Positions 50,309 through 58,919 of a DNA stretch of 64,000 nucleotides are shown one piece after another (within the stretch, counting starts at the first letter, position 1; each line of letters opens with the position of its first letter). Source of the DNA: Desulfobulbaceae bacterium (GTDB lineage Bacteria; Desulfobacterota; Desulfobulbia; Desulfobulbales; Desulfobulbaceae); the NCBI GenBank assembly GCA_003508005.1, contig DNUE01000016.1, positions 12,192 to 76,191 on the forward strand, in the 5' to 3' direction. Position numbers and translations under genes: made by a program. The notes below the pieces were generated by a model. That model was not told the origin of the DNA, ran no database searches, and saw nothing but the letters and a program-made list of their open reading frames with translations.

Positions 50309-51064
50309 TCAGGATGGTTTCTTGTCGCTGGCCAGTTTTTGTCTTTCCCTGGTAACCAGGGCATACAGGGCCAAAACCGGGCCGGACAAAATATAGGAGA
50401 CAGCGACGACAAAGAGGGTGATTGGCGGTTCCGTTGCCAGCAGGATAAGGAGCAGGAGCAGGAAGACCATGAGCTGGAAGGCCTTGGCCCGGGTAATATG
50501 CATGTGCTTGAAACTGAGATAGCGATGGTTGCTGACCATCAGGTAGGAAAGGACATAGACCAGCAGGAGGATTGACAGATGCTTGACCGTACCAGTGGCA
50601 CCGAGGAATCGGCCGAACATCACGGTGGTGGCGATCATCATGGCCGCAGCCGGACATGGGAGGCCGACAAAATCGGTGCCGGAGGTCGCTGTCTGGGTAT
50701 TGAACCTGGCCAGGCGCAGGGCGGTGGTTGCCACGTAGAGGAAGGCCGCCAGCCAGCCGTAGCGGCCGTAGGGGGTGAGCGCCCAGAGATAGGCAAGAAT
50801 GGCCGGGGCTACGCCGAAGGACACCAGATCGCACAGGGAATCCAGTTCCATGCCAAAGGTGCTGGTGGAGCCGGTCATTCTGGCGACGCGGCCGTCAAGC
50901 CCGTCAAAAACGGCCGCTACCAGAATGGCGATGGCCGCTGCATAAAAATTGCCGTTTATGGCGGCGACAATCGAGTAAAAACCGCTGAACAGACTGCAGC
51001 AGGTCAGCAGACAAGGCAGCGGATAAAACTTTGAACTGGTGGGGGGTACCATCAACAACCTCAT
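50309..51064 (-). CDS. pssA: CDP-diacylglycerol--serine O-phosphatidyltransferase
   Basis: PssA makes phosphatidylserine from CDP-diacylglycerol and serine in the inner membrane. The 251-residue protein has the CDP-alcohol phosphatidyltransferase motif DGLDGRVARMTGS with ELDSLCDLVSFG, and about seven hydrophobic helices. The next enzyme of the pathway, Psd, is encoded just upstream on the same strand (89 bases apart). An internal ATG at 51052 is an alternative start. Confidence 0.96.
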   Translation of the reverse strand: MRLLMVPPTSSKFYPLPCLLTCCSLFSGFYSIVAAINGNFYAAAIAILVAAVFDGLDGRVARMTGSTSTFGMELDSLCDLVSFGVAPAILAYLWALTPYGRYGWLAAFLYVATTALRLARFNTQTATSGTDFVGLPCPAAAMMIATTVMFGRFLGATGTVKHLSILLLVYVLSYLMVSNHRYLSFKHMHITRAKAFQLMVFLLLLLILLATEPPITLFVVAVSYILSGPVLALYALVTRERQKLASDKKPS

Positions 51065-51152
51065 CTTGCGTCAAGGGTGCAAATTACAAACTTCAATTTT
51101 AATTTACGATAAAATTGAAAAATATTCCAAATAAATAATAACGGTCGCGGGA

Positions 51153-51812
51153 TTAGGTGAACACGGTGCCCGCGTGACTGGCGATGACGGTTTCCCCTGC
51201 CTTGACCTTATCTCCCTTTTTGACGTGCAGTTTCAGCTGCAGGGGGAGGTAGATGTCCAGCCGGGAACCTAAGCGGATAAGGCCGTAGCGCTGGCCGGTG
51301 GCCAAGGCCTCTCCTTTTTCCGCCCAGCAGACTATGCGGCGAGCGATAAGACCTGCAACCTGCACCACACCATATCTGAGGTTGCCTTCGGACAGGATCG
51401 TCAAGGCGCAGCGTTCGTTCTGCAGAGCACCGCGCTCAGAGTCAGCGGCGTAAAATTTGCCTGGCTGCAGAAGGATTTGCTCGACCCTGCCCTGGTAGGG
51501 GACCCTATTGACATGGACGTTGAATATATTCATGAAAATTGAGATCTTGTAGGCCCTGCCCTGGACAAATCGTTGGTCATCCACCTCCTCGGCGACGATC
51601 ACTTTGCCGTCTGCGGGCGAGACAAAGGCGTCGGCCTGATCGGGTCCTATCCTTTCCGGGTCGCGGAAAAACCAGGTAACAAGGGCTGTGACGAGCAAAC
51701 AGGGCAGCGCCGCCGCGGGAAATTCAAGCAAGGCGAGGACGAGTGTGGTAAAGGCGGCAAAGAGGATAAAGGGATACCCTTCCAGGGTTATTGGAACGCG
51801 TGGTGTTTTCAT
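51153..51812 (-). CDS. psd: Phosphatidylserine decarboxylase, short type
   Basis: Psd decarboxylates phosphatidylserine to phosphatidylethanolamine. This is the short form (219 residues) with an N-terminal membrane hairpin. The self-cleavage site that forms the pyruvoyl group is LGSR at 181-184 (S183), and FMNIFNVHVNRVP is the family block. ATG 51812 (MKTPRVPITLEGYPF) is chosen over an upstream start at 51887. With pssA it forms the phosphatidylethanolamine branch. Confidence 0.95.
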   Translation of the reverse strand: MKTPRVPITLEGYPFILFAAFTTLVLALLEFPAAALPCLLVTALVTWFFRDPERIGPDQADAFVSPADGKVIVAEEVDDQRFVQGRAYKISIFMNIFNVHVNRVPYQGRVEQILLQPGKFYAADSERGALQNERCALTILSEGNLRYGVVQVAGLIARRIVCWAEKGEALATGQRYGLIRLGSRLDIYLPLQLKLHVKKGDKVKAGETVIASHAGTVFT

Positions 51813-51920
51813 AATGCACAATCGGGGATAGAGGGGATAGAGGACAACCGGGCGCGGCAATGACAGGAAAGGAATAGCCGGGGCCAAGCCTTTCCGTTGC
51901 GGAAGTGACGGTCGTACACG

Positions 51921-52403
51921 TTACTTCTTGGGCGCCCTGGCCAGGGCGATGGTGCCGGTTCGGATGATTTCCTTGATGCCGATTGGCCGCAGGATGTCAA
52001 TTACCGCTTTGATCTTGCTTTCAGGACCGGTGATCTCGACAGTGTAGGTGGTAGGGCTGACATCCACCACCTTGCCGCGGAAGATGTCGATGACCCGCAG
52101 AACTTCCGCCCTGGTATTGGCCTCGGCCTTGACCCTGATCAGCACCATTTCCCGCTCGACAAACTCGCCCTCGCTGATGTCGGTGACTTTGATGACGTCG
52201 ATCAGTTTGTGCAGCTGCTTGGTGATCTGCTCGATGATATGATTCTGGCCCCTGGTGACCAGGGTCATGCAGGATACCTTGGGATCGAGGGTTTCCGCCA
52301 CACAGAGGCTCTCGATGTTGAAGCCACGGCCGCTGAAGAGTCCGGTTACCCGGGAGAGCGCCCCGGGCTTGTTCTGCAGGAGAACGGAGAGTGTATGTTT
52401 CAT
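51921..52403 (-). CDS. ilvN: Acetolactate synthase small subunit
   Basis: IlvN (160 residues; also called IlvH) is the regulatory subunit of acetolactate synthase and binds valine. It has an N-terminal ACT domain (MKHTLSVLLQNKPGALSRV, GLFSGRGFNIESL) and a second C-terminal ACT-like domain. ATG 52403 follows AAAGGAT by 7 bases. It lies 234 bases after ilvB on the same strand; I see nothing coding in that gap. Confidence 0.97.
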   Translation of the reverse strand: MKHTLSVLLQNKPGALSRVTGLFSGRGFNIESLCVAETLDPKVSCMTLVTRGQNHIIEQITKQLHKLIDVIKVTDISEGEFVEREMVLIRVKAEANTRAEVLRVIDIFRGKVVDVSPTTYTVEITGPESKIKAVIDILRPIGIKEIIRTGTIALARAPKK

Positions 52404-52637
52404 CGCGCTGATCCTTTCTAATCTCGGTGGCACGGCTGTACTGGATACAAGCCGCGGTTTACAGAGTTTCTGGTTGAGGGGCCCGCATACAAAAGTCGGT
52501 TGTCAGGAAAAAAAGTTGCGCAAATAGCCCCACGAGCAGGTCGCAAAAGTCCTGGACACCAGGGCGTCCACACGGTGCGCCGCAGTGACGAATAATGCTG
52601 AATAATGTCACGGTTGGGGAGTTTTGGCGACGCCATT

Positions 52638-54338
52638 TTAGACGAGCAACATTTCCGTTGTCGCTTTCCCGGCCGGGACCATCGGGAACACGCCTTCTTC
52701 CCGTTCAATGACAAAGTCCATGATCACGAGGTTGTCCGAGGCCAAGGCTTCCTTGATCACCGGCACAACCTCGGCCTTGGTCTTGGCTCGCAGGCCAACA
52801 GCGCCGTAGGCCCTGGCCAGTTCGACAAAGTCGGGGGTAACCTCCATGGGAGTGGCCGAGTAGCGGCGGTTGTAGAACAGCTCCTGCCACTGGCGGACCA
52901 TGCCCAGGTAGCCGTTGTTGAGAATGGCCACCTTCACCGGCGCACCCCACTGCTTGGCCGTGGCCAGTTCCTGGATGTTCATCTGGATGGAGCCGTCGCC
53001 GGCGATGTCGATGACCGTGGCGTCCGGAAATGCCAGCTTGGCGCCGATGGCCGCCGGCAGCCCGTAGCCCATGGTGCCGAGCCCGCCGGAGGTCAACAGG
53101 TGTCGCGGTTTATTGAATTTGTAGAATTGGGCCGCCCACATCTGGTTCTGGCCGACCTCGGTGGTGATGATTGCATCGCCGCCGGTCAGTTCGTGGAGTT
53201 GCTGGACAACGTACTGCGGTTTGATCACATCGCCTTTTTCAAGGTAGGTCAGCGGGTGTTTTTTCTGCCAGTCTGCGATTTCGGCAAGCCAGGGCTGCAG
53301 TTTCTCTGCGCTCGTCTTGGGATCGAATTCAGAGGACTTGTCGAACCAGGTGTTCATCGCCTGCAACGCAGCCCTGCAGTCCGCGACTATGGGGATATCC
53401 ACCTTGACGTTCTTGCTGATGGAGGTGGGATCGATATCGATATGAATGACTTTGGCGTGCGGGGCAAAAGCGTCCAGCCGGCCAGTCACCCGGTCATCGA
53501 AACGGGCGCCGACCGCAATGAGCAGATCGCTCTTGGCTACGGACATGTTGGCCGCATAACTGCCGTGCATGCCGAGCATGCCGAGCGACTGTTTGTCGGT
53601 GCCAGGAAAGCCGCCCAGGCCCATGAGGGTCATGGTCACCGGTGCGCTAATTTTATGCGCCAGTTCGGTAAGTTCCTTGCTGGCGTTAGACAGGATGACC
53701 CCCCCGCCCACATAGACGACCGGCCGTTTCGCTGCGAGTATCCCCTTGCAGGCCTTCTCGATTTGCCCCGGATGGGGTTCGTAGTTCGGCTGGTAGGTCT
53801 GCATCTTGATTTTTTTCTTTTCCGGATAGGTGATCATCGAGGCAACCACGTCCTTGGGCAGATCAACGAGCACCGGGCCGGGCCGGCCGGTGGCGGCGAG
53901 ATAAAATGCCTCACGGATGGTCTGCACCAGATCATCAGGGTTGCTGACCAGGTAGTTATGCTTGGTACACGGCCGGGTAATGCCGACGATATCCACTTCC
54001 TGAAAGGCATCGTTGCCGATGAGGGCGGTGGGAACCTGACCGGTGAGCACGACTATCGGAATGGAATCCGCATAGGCGGTAGCGATGGCGGTAACTCCGT
54101 TGGTGGCGCCTGGACCTGAAGTGAGCAGCGCAACCCCGACATCGCCGGTGGCCCTGGCGTAACCGTCTGCCGCGTGCACAGCTCCTTGCTCGTGGCGAAC
54201 CAGGATGTGTTTGATATCTGTGTTGAGCAGTTCATCGTACAGGTCAATGACCGCACCACCCGGAAAGCCGAAAATGATGCGGACTCCTTCTTCTTTCAGA
54301 CACTTGATAATGGCCTGTGCACCTGTCATTTTTGCCAT
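52638..54338 (-). CDS. ilvB: Acetolactate synthase large subunit
   Basis: IlvB condenses two pyruvates to acetolactate (or pyruvate and 2-ketobutyrate), starting branched-chain amino acid synthesis, with thiamine diphosphate and FAD. The 566-residue protein begins MTGAQAIIKCLKEEGVRIIF, with the catalytic glutamate in VRHEQGAVHAADGYARATG, the FAD region and the thiamine diphosphate motif GDGSIQMNIQELATAKQ with NNGYLGMVRQWQ. It has a strong promoter about 190 bases upstream and is followed by ilvN. Confidence 0.98.
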   Translation of the reverse strand: MAKMTGAQAIIKCLKEEGVRIIFGFPGGAVIDLYDELLNTDIKHILVRHEQGAVHAADGYARATGDVGVALLTSGPGATNGVTAIATAYADSIPIVVLTGQVPTALIGNDAFQEVDIVGITRPCTKHNYLVSNPDDLVQTIREAFYLAATGRPGPVLVDLPKDVVASMITYPEKKKIKMQTYQPNYEPHPGQIEKACKGILAAKRPVVYVGGGVILSNASKELTELAHKISAPVTMTLMGLGGFPGTDKQSLGMLGMHGSYAANMSVAKSDLLIAVGARFDDRVTGRLDAFAPHAKVIHIDIDPTSISKNVKVDIPIVADCRAALQAMNTWFDKSSEFDPKTSAEKLQPWLAEIADWQKKHPLTYLEKGDVIKPQYVVQQLHELTGGDAIITTEVGQNQMWAAQFYKFNKPRHLLTSGGLGTMGYGLPAAIGAKLAFPDATVIDIAGDGSIQMNIQELATAKQWGAPVKVAILNNGYLGMVRQWQELFYNRRYSATPMEVTPDFVELARAYGAVGLRAKTKAEVVPVIKEALASDNLVIMDFVIEREEGVFPMVPAGKATTEMLLV

Positions 54339-54688
54339 TGAATTTTTCCTCTTCTGCTTGAATCCATAATGCCCTTGCTAATATTGAGAATACTGATCAT
54401 CCGCCATGGCGGTTACAATATTTGCATGGTTTGCCCGCAACAGAATCGCTTTGTAAGCAATTTTGACAACCCAGGAAATTGCCGCCGCCGTCGACCTGAC
54501 TGGATTGTAAGTAACCGTACAGGATGAATCTAAAATAATAAAATTGATATTATATCCTGTCAAGCAGGAAAGACGCATCCTGAAAATAATAATTTTTACT
54601 GAAAGGCGAAAGGTTTGTTTCTGTCCCCGTTAGGGGGAAACTGAGCGGGAGGGTCCTTTGCAATCGGAGTAATAATGGGATAAAATAA
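54339..54688. other. Intergenic leader region of ilvB
   Basis: This 350-base gap holds a promoter (54535-54563) and a leader of about 190 bases for ilvB. A hairpin at 54617-54641 (GTTTC and CCCC paired with GGGG and GAAAC) lies upstream of the promoter, near the end of the TPR gene. I looked for a leader peptide rich in Leu, Ile or Val and saw none convincing. Confidence 0.5.
54535..54563 (-). promoter_or_regulatory. Promoter for ilvB-ilvN
   Basis: On the minus strand TTGACA (54563-54558), 17 bases, then TATTAT (54540-54535). Predicted start near 54527, giving a leader of about 190 bases before the ilvB ATG. Confidence 0.75.
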
Positions 54689-55282
54689 TTACTTCTTTTC
54701 CTGAAATGCGGCAGACTTGTCGACCATATCCGAGACAGGGGTCCCGTCCGGTCCTCTGGCGTCGGGGTTGATCAGCAGCAACTCCTTCCATGCCTTCAAC
54801 GCCTCCCCGATTTTGCCCAGATCGTAGTACATGACGATACCCTTGTTGTACAGGGCCTGCTCGAAACCGGGACTGACCACTAGGGCTTGGTTGAAGGTCT
54901 CAACTGCTTTGTCCGGCTGACCGCTGTGACGGTACATGACCCCCAGGTCTGTGAGAACGGATGGATTTCCAGGGACGATTGCCAGGGATCTGGAGTAGGC
55001 TTCAATGGCTTTTTTCTCCTGGTCGGTGTCATAATAGGCGTTGCCGAGTCGGGTCCAGGCTTCCACGCTGTTCGGATTCTCTTTCACCGCCAGTTCAAGG
55101 GAGGCTATCGCTTGCAGCAACTGTTCCTGCTTCGAGGGCTCCATGCTCTGCTGGACCGTCTGGCGAACGGTTTGGGGTGTCCGGTCACTGTAGAATATTC
55201 CCAGGAGAAAGCCTGCCAGCAGAGAGGCCGTGATGCAAATGTAGAGGGTCTGTTTCGAGACCCCGTTTCCGGATTCTGCCAC
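54689..55282 (-). CDS. Membrane-anchored TPR protein
   Basis: A 197-residue protein with one N-terminal membrane helix (about residues 11-30, LYICITASLLAGFLLGIFY) and three or four tetratricopeptide repeats in the soluble part (AWTRLGNAYYDTDQEKKAIE, LTDLGVMYRHSGQPDKAVE, LYNKGIVMYYDLGKIGEALK). It resembles the TPR part of CcmH/NrfG-type proteins, but no cytochrome maturation genes are nearby. Likely a scaffold at the membrane. It lies between YqeY and ilvB on the same strand. Confidence 0.8.
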   Translation of the reverse strand: MAESGNGVSKQTLYICITASLLAGFLLGIFYSDRTPQTVRQTVQQSMEPSKQEQLLQAIASLELAVKENPNSVEAWTRLGNAYYDTDQEKKAIEAYSRSLAIVPGNPSVLTDLGVMYRHSGQPDKAVETFNQALVVSPGFEQALYNKGIVMYYDLGKIGEALKAWKELLLINPDARGPDGTPVSDMVDKSAAFQEKK

Positions 55283-55348
55283 TCTTGCTCTCCGTAGGTG
55301 TTGCGCTTGTCCTGGTGCGGAATCAGAGACGACTAATTTCTTGTCGGG

Positions 55349-55744
55349 TCAGAACGACTCAAGGATTTTCTTCACAGTTTCTCCCTCGGTCGAAGATCCG
55401 AAGTGGGCCATGATCGGCCGCATGGCCTGCATTTTGTTTTTCAACTGGGAAAAATTAATATTGGCGGCGATCCAGGCGCGAATCTCTTCCTCACTGGCCT
55501 GGCGGGGCAGGTAGGACTCGATGATTTCCAGGTAGGGTGAAGTGGCCTGGCCGGTCCGCTCCAGGGTTTCCCGCTCCGATTTGCTCAGTTTGCGGATGAT
55601 TGCCACTATCTCGGCATCGTCCAGTACCTTTTTCCCTTGGCGCTGAAATTCGCCAAGCATGACCCGAAGCGCCGAGATTCTGACCTCATCTTTGCCCTTC
55701 ATCGCCTTCTTCAGGTCGTCGTGGATGGAATTCTGAAGGTCCAT
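55349..55744 (-). CDS. GatB/YqeY domain protein
   Basis: A 131-residue YqeY-family protein, related to the tRNA-binding tail of GatB. Family blocks: LKKAMKGKDEVRISALRVML, ERETLERTGQ, YLPRQASEEEI and AMRPIMAHFGSSTEGETVKKIL near the end. Exact role unknown, though relatives are thought to touch tRNA or aminoacyl-tRNA. ATG 55744 (MDLQNSIHDDLKKA) is chosen for its ribosome site GGAGAG; a start 19 residues earlier is unlikely. tRNA-Val lies just upstream. Confidence 0.92.
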   Translation of the reverse strand: MDLQNSIHDDLKKAMKGKDEVRISALRVMLGEFQRQGKKVLDDAEIVAIIRKLSKSERETLERTGQATSPYLEIIESYLPRQASEEEIRAWIAANINFSQLKNKMQAMRPIMAHFGSSTEGETVKKILESF

Positions 55745-55803
55745 GGCTTTCTCTCCGTGAAAGAAAAACGGGAGCAGACAAAGCCCCCGTTTGATCATCA
55801 TGA

Positions 55804-55878
55804 TGGTGGGCGATACTGGGTTTGAACCAGTGACCCCTGCCGTGTGAAGGCAGTGCTCTCCCGCTGAGCTAATCGCCC
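55804..55878 (-). tRNA. tRNA-Val(CAC)
   Basis: Minus-strand cloverleaf: acceptor GGGCGAT with ATCGCCC, anticodon stem CTGCC/GGCAG around TTCACAC, giving anticodon CAC (codon GUG), T-arm CACTG-G-TTCAAAC-type, encoded CCA at 55804-55806 (TGG on the plus strand). Confidence 0.96.
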
Positions 55879-55892
55879 TTAACTGTTTTGAA

Positions 55893-55921
55893 ATAATAGT
55901 TCATTCGCCGGAGCGAGTCAA
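55893..55921 (-). promoter_or_regulatory. Promoter for tRNA-Val
   Basis: On the minus strand TTGACT (55921-55916), 17 bases, then TATTAT (55898-55893), about 8 bases before the likely transcript start near the tRNA 5' end. Confidence 0.72.
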
Positions 55922-55993
55922 CGTTCCTGCAGGTTCTTATTGTAAAAAAAAGGAAGGAGGGAGCATGAAGTATAGATAACTATTTTCTAAAAC

Positions 55994-56070
55994 TGGTGGG
56001 CGAAGCGGGATTCGAACCCGCGACCTTTGGCTTCGGAGGCCAACACTCTATCCAGCTGAGCTATCCGCCC
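55994..56070 (-). tRNA. tRNA-Arg(CCG)
   Basis: Minus-strand cloverleaf of 77 bases: acceptor GGGCGGA with TTCGCCC (one G-T pair), anticodon stem TTGGC/GCCAA around CTCCGAA, giving anticodon CCG, T-arm GCGGG-TTCGAAT-CCCGC, encoded CCA at 55994-55996. tRNA-Val lies downstream on the same strand. Confidence 0.96.
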
Positions 56071-56606
56071 ACTCGTTGTGATTTACGTGTAAATTTGTCT
56101 AATTAGCTGTTTGTATCCGGTTCCCGCAAGTCGAGTTGACCTGCCAGGAGTATACCCTGAAAACAACATTTTGTTTCCACATAGTTTCCACCTGGGAGAC
56201 CACATAATCTCCAATGGAATCCGGAAAACAGCTGTTTATTAGGAGTCTAAGACACATTACACTTCATTGCATCTCCTCCCAATCAAAAGCCGCGGGTTCA
56301 AATCCCGCCATATTTCCTCCAACCCTGGAGAAATTCCCGATGGTAATCTCTCGAAGGTGTCAGAAATGTCGGCACGATAATACGCGCAAGCACCATAAAT
56401 GTCAATGTTGTTCCTTCCCGCTGTCTCAGGTGTAATTTCAGGAAAATAATTCCTTCCTTACGGTATTTCAAGTTCGCAGTATCCCGCCAGCTCGTGGAAT
56501 GCTTCGCCGGGTGACAGATACACGGTGGAATTGACTTGAAAAGCATCGTGAATTCATATAGTCTGCTTATTATTTCGATTACTATGGATAGAAACGTGAA
56601 GAATCT
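56071..56606. other. Intergenic region with a T-arm-like fragment
   Basis: This 536-base gap between tRNA-Arg and the diguanylate cyclase gene holds a T-arm-like hairpin on the plus strand, GCGGG-TTCAAAT-CCCGC at 56292-56308, followed by CATATTTCCTCCA ending at 56321. No matching acceptor 5' strand, D-arm or anticodon arm is found, so it is a fragment or mimic, possibly the 3' end of a tRNA or tmRNA left by integration. The arm differs by one base from that of the adjacent tRNA-Arg but is on the opposite strand. A possible small ORF (56340-56435) follows. Confidence 0.5.
56340..56435 (+). CDS. Possible 31-residue Cys-rich peptide
   Basis: ATG 56340, preceded by GGAGA 8 bases upstream, opens a 31-residue frame MVISRRCQKCRHDNTRK then HHKCQCCSFPLSQV with five cysteines in CxxC and CxCC patterns. 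It could be a minute zinc-binding protein or a gene remnant. No operon context supports it. Confidence 0.22.
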   Translation: MVISRRCQKCRHDNTRKHHKCQCCSFPLSQV

Positions 56607-57554
56607 ATGAAGCCGCCACCAGACGCTATTGACCCACGCTGTCTTGATTCCATTGTATTCTCTCAAGTTCTTGACATGGTGGATATCGGACTGGTGATTC
56701 TGGATCGCGGATTGCGTGTGCGGTATTGGAACCGTTGGATGCAACAGCACAGCGGAATCGGGCCTGATCGAATTCTTGGGTCTTCTCTTTGCGATATTTT
56801 CCCTAACTTAAATCGTCCCCGCTTTTTGAGTAATTGTCAGACGGTTTTCACGTTTGGTAATTTCTGTTTCTTTTCCCAAAAGTTGCACAACTATTTGTTT
56901 CCTTTTAAGCCGATCAGTTCTTTTGATTCCGATTTTAAGCATATGCAGCAGAGCTGCACGATGGGACCGTTGCGTAATGAAAAAGGTGAAATTACCGATC
57001 TGTTCATCTCCGTGCATGATATGACCGAATCGGTCAGTTTCGAACAGAAGTTGATAGCCCTCAATATGATTGATTCGCTTACCGGTGTGCATAACCGGAG
57101 ATGTTTTGAAGCGCATCTCAAGGAAGAGGTGGAGCGTCATAAACGGTATGGTCATCCCTTGAGTTTGATCATGTTTGACATCGATTACTTCAAGCAGGTC
57201 AACGACACTTATGGCCACCAATGCGGTGATTATATTTTGCGGGAGATTGCCGAATTAATCAACAATTCAATTCGCAGCGAAGACAGGCTGGCTCGATACG
57301 GCGGCGAAGAATTCTGTTGCATATTGCCGGAAACTACGTTGGAAGCCGCTGCAATTCTTGCCGAACGGTTAAGGAAAAAAATCGCCGATCATGTTTTCGA
57401 GTACGAGCAAGACCGTGTCCGACTCACCATCAGCCTGGGCGTTTCTGCTATGAATTTGAACACAACGACGGCCGATGCCCTCCTGAAAAACGCCGATGAT
57501 GGCCTGTATTCGGCTAAAAACAGAGGCCGCAACCAAATTGAAGTCACGCCCTGA
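56607..57554 (+). CDS. PAS-GGDEF diguanylate cyclase
   Basis: A 315-residue enzyme that makes c-di-GMP. An N-terminal PAS domain (about residues 15-145, DIGLVILDRGLRVRYWNRW) is followed by the cyclase domain (about 150-312) with DSLTGVHNRR, FDIDYFKQVND and the active-site GGEEF at 232-236. The inhibitory site R223-x2-D226 lies exactly five residues before it, so product inhibition is likely. No membrane segment. It is the first of four same-strand genes; the receiver gene starts 83 bases downstream. Lower GC than the flanking regions. Confidence 0.95.
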   Translation: MKPPPDAIDPRCLDSIVFSQVLDMVDIGLVILDRGLRVRYWNRWMQQHSGIGPDRILGSSLCDIFPNLNRPRFLSNCQTVFTFGNFCFFSQKLHNYLFPFKPISSFDSDFKHMQQSCTMGPLRNEKGEITDLFISVHDMTESVSFEQKLIALNMIDSLTGVHNRRCFEAHLKEEVERHKRYGHPLSLIMFDIDYFKQVNDTYGHQCGDYILREIAELINNSIRSEDRLARYGGEEFCCILPETTLEAAAILAERLRKKIADHVFEYEQDRVRLTISLGVSAMNLNTTTADALLKNADDGLYSAKNRGRNQIEVTP

Positions 57555-57637
57555 TTGAAAGTTTATTGGAGAAGTGGATGTTGATGAAGAAGCTGAGCAT
57601 TCAGGACAGGAAGGTATAGTTCCCTTTGAGGCAGATC

Positions 57638-58018
57638 ATGATAAAAAAGATACTGATTGTTGATGATTCGCCTATTTCCATTAGAATTATCAAGTGCTGC
57701 ATCCCCAAGGATCGCGACTTTGAATTTTTTGATGCCGCAGATGGCCGGATCGGCGTGGAAATGTTCAAGCAAATCAAGCCGGATCTGACCTTTATGGATT
57801 TGACCATGCCGGTGATGAACGGTTTTGAAGCCCTGCAGGAAATTATTCAATTCGATTCCCGGGCAATGGTGGTAATTGCCACCGCTGATGTTCAGAGTAA
57901 GGCCATCGAGCGTGCCCATGAGCTTGGCGCTTTTTCCGTTGTCAAAAAACCGCCGACCAGGGAAAATATCGCCGCTGCGATTTCCGGCGTTGAATCAGCG
58001 CTCGCGAAACGGAGATAA
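57638..58018 (+). CDS. CheY-like single-domain response regulator
   Basis: A 126-residue free-standing receiver. Acidic pocket D9-D10, phosphorylation site D54 (KPDLTFMDLTMPVMNG), a threonine in VIATAD and the lysine in VVKKPP. ATG 57638 (MIKKILIVDDSP) is chosen over TTG 57626. There is no output domain, so it acts through protein contacts, probably with the CheC-like phosphatase encoded 3 bases downstream. Confidence 0.92.
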   Translation: MIKKILIVDDSPISIRIIKCCIPKDRDFEFFDAADGRIGVEMFKQIKPDLTFMDLTMPVMNGFEALQEIIQFDSRAMVVIATADVQSKAIERAHELGAFSVVKKPPTRENIAAAISGVESALAKRR

Positions 58019-58021
58019 ATA

Positions 58022-58666
58022 ATGAGTTCGGCCAATCAAGAATTAATGATCACTGCGGAAGAAACCGATATTCTCCAGGAAATCATGAACATTGCCTTTG
58101 GCCGCGCGGCGTCTGATCTTGCCGAGCATATCGACATATTTGTTATTCTCAGCGTTCCGTATATCAAGCTGCTCCGTCTCTCTGACCTTCCGCCCTATAT
58201 CAACTCAGAGATTAAGGAGTATAAAAAGGTAACTTTGGTTGAACAGAACTTCTGGGGAAAATTCAAAGGCAGCGCCTTTCTGGTTTTTCCGGCGGATAGC
58301 GGTAAAAACATCCTGTCCCTGCTCGACGGCTCCGATGAATACTTTGAATCTGACCGGATCAATGAGCTGGAAAAAGAGGCGGTTCGCGAAGTCGGCAACA
58401 TTCTAATCGGAGCCTGCATCGGTAAGATCGCCGAACTCCTGGGGGATTTCATCACCTATTCGCCGCCCCGCGTGGCGGTGGAGAGAAGTCAGTGCGGCAT
58501 TATATCTGACAGCCTTGTTGCAGATGACAACCTGGCGATTGTCTTAAGGACTGTTTTTGAATTTAATGATAAAAACATTTGTGGCTATCTTTTCATCGTC
58601 ACGAGCGAAGAATCCTTTGCCTGGTTAAAAACGGCTCTGCATAATTTTCTGGATCAGTACGAGTAA
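58022..58666 (+). CDS. CheC-like phosphatase
   Basis: A 214-residue protein of the CheC/CheX/FliY family, which dephosphorylates CheY-type receivers. Two ExxN phosphatase motifs are seen, E20-x2-N23 (ILQEIMNIAFG) and E123-x2-N126 (VREVGNILIG), the double pattern of CheC. It begins 3 bases after the CheY-like gene, so the two are very likely translated together and the receiver is its likely substrate. No chemoreceptor or CheA gene is in the window. Confidence 0.87.
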   Translation: MSSANQELMITAEETDILQEIMNIAFGRAASDLAEHIDIFVILSVPYIKLLRLSDLPPYINSEIKEYKKVTLVEQNFWGKFKGSAFLVFPADSGKNILSLLDGSDEYFESDRINELEKEAVREVGNILIGACIGKIAELLGDFITYSPPRVAVERSQCGIISDSLVADDNLAIVLRTVFEFNDKNICGYLFIVTSEESFAWLKTALHNFLDQYE

Positions 58667-58670
58667 TCCT

Positions 58671-58898
58671 TTATTTCATGCGGACACAGGGAAGGCTGGA
58701 AGCTTGTTCCCGTCCATCGTATTCTTCGCCGATTCCCTTGTCCGTTTGCCCTGTTTTCGGATTGTAGCAGGCATATGCAAATTCTCTATCCCCGTTGAAC
58801 GATACATTTCTGCGCAGGAAGATGGAGCATTGCGGAAGAGTATCCAGGCAGGCGCTTGTTGCGGTGACGGGCAAGAGGAATTGGAGAACTTTGCTCAT
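58671..58898 (-). CDS. Possible small Cys-containing protein
   Basis: A 75-residue frame on the minus strand, lying between the CheC-like gene and the 145-residue gene. It begins with a weakly hydrophobic stretch MSKVLQFLLPVTATSACL and has four more cysteines and a polar tail (YACYNPKTGQTDKGIGEEYD). No convincing ribosome site precedes ATG 58898. It might be a small exported protein, but the opposite strand is also open, so this is weak. Confidence 0.3.
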   Translation of the reverse strand: MSKVLQFLLPVTATSACLDTLPQCSIFLRRNVSFNGDREFAYACYNPKTGQTDKGIGEEYDGREQASSLPCVRMK

Positions 58899-58919
58899 AT
58901 GGGACTGAAATCCTGAAGA

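Noticed and set aside
52605..54119. A 504-codon open frame on the plus strand
   Set aside because: It is antisense to ilvB, whose motifs are complete. Its product is His-, Gly- and Asp-rich without any domain.
56214..56435. A 73-codon plus-strand frame that contains the T-arm-like fragment
   Set aside because: It begins without a ribosome site and runs through a structured RNA-like element; only the last 31 codons after ATG 56340 have any support.
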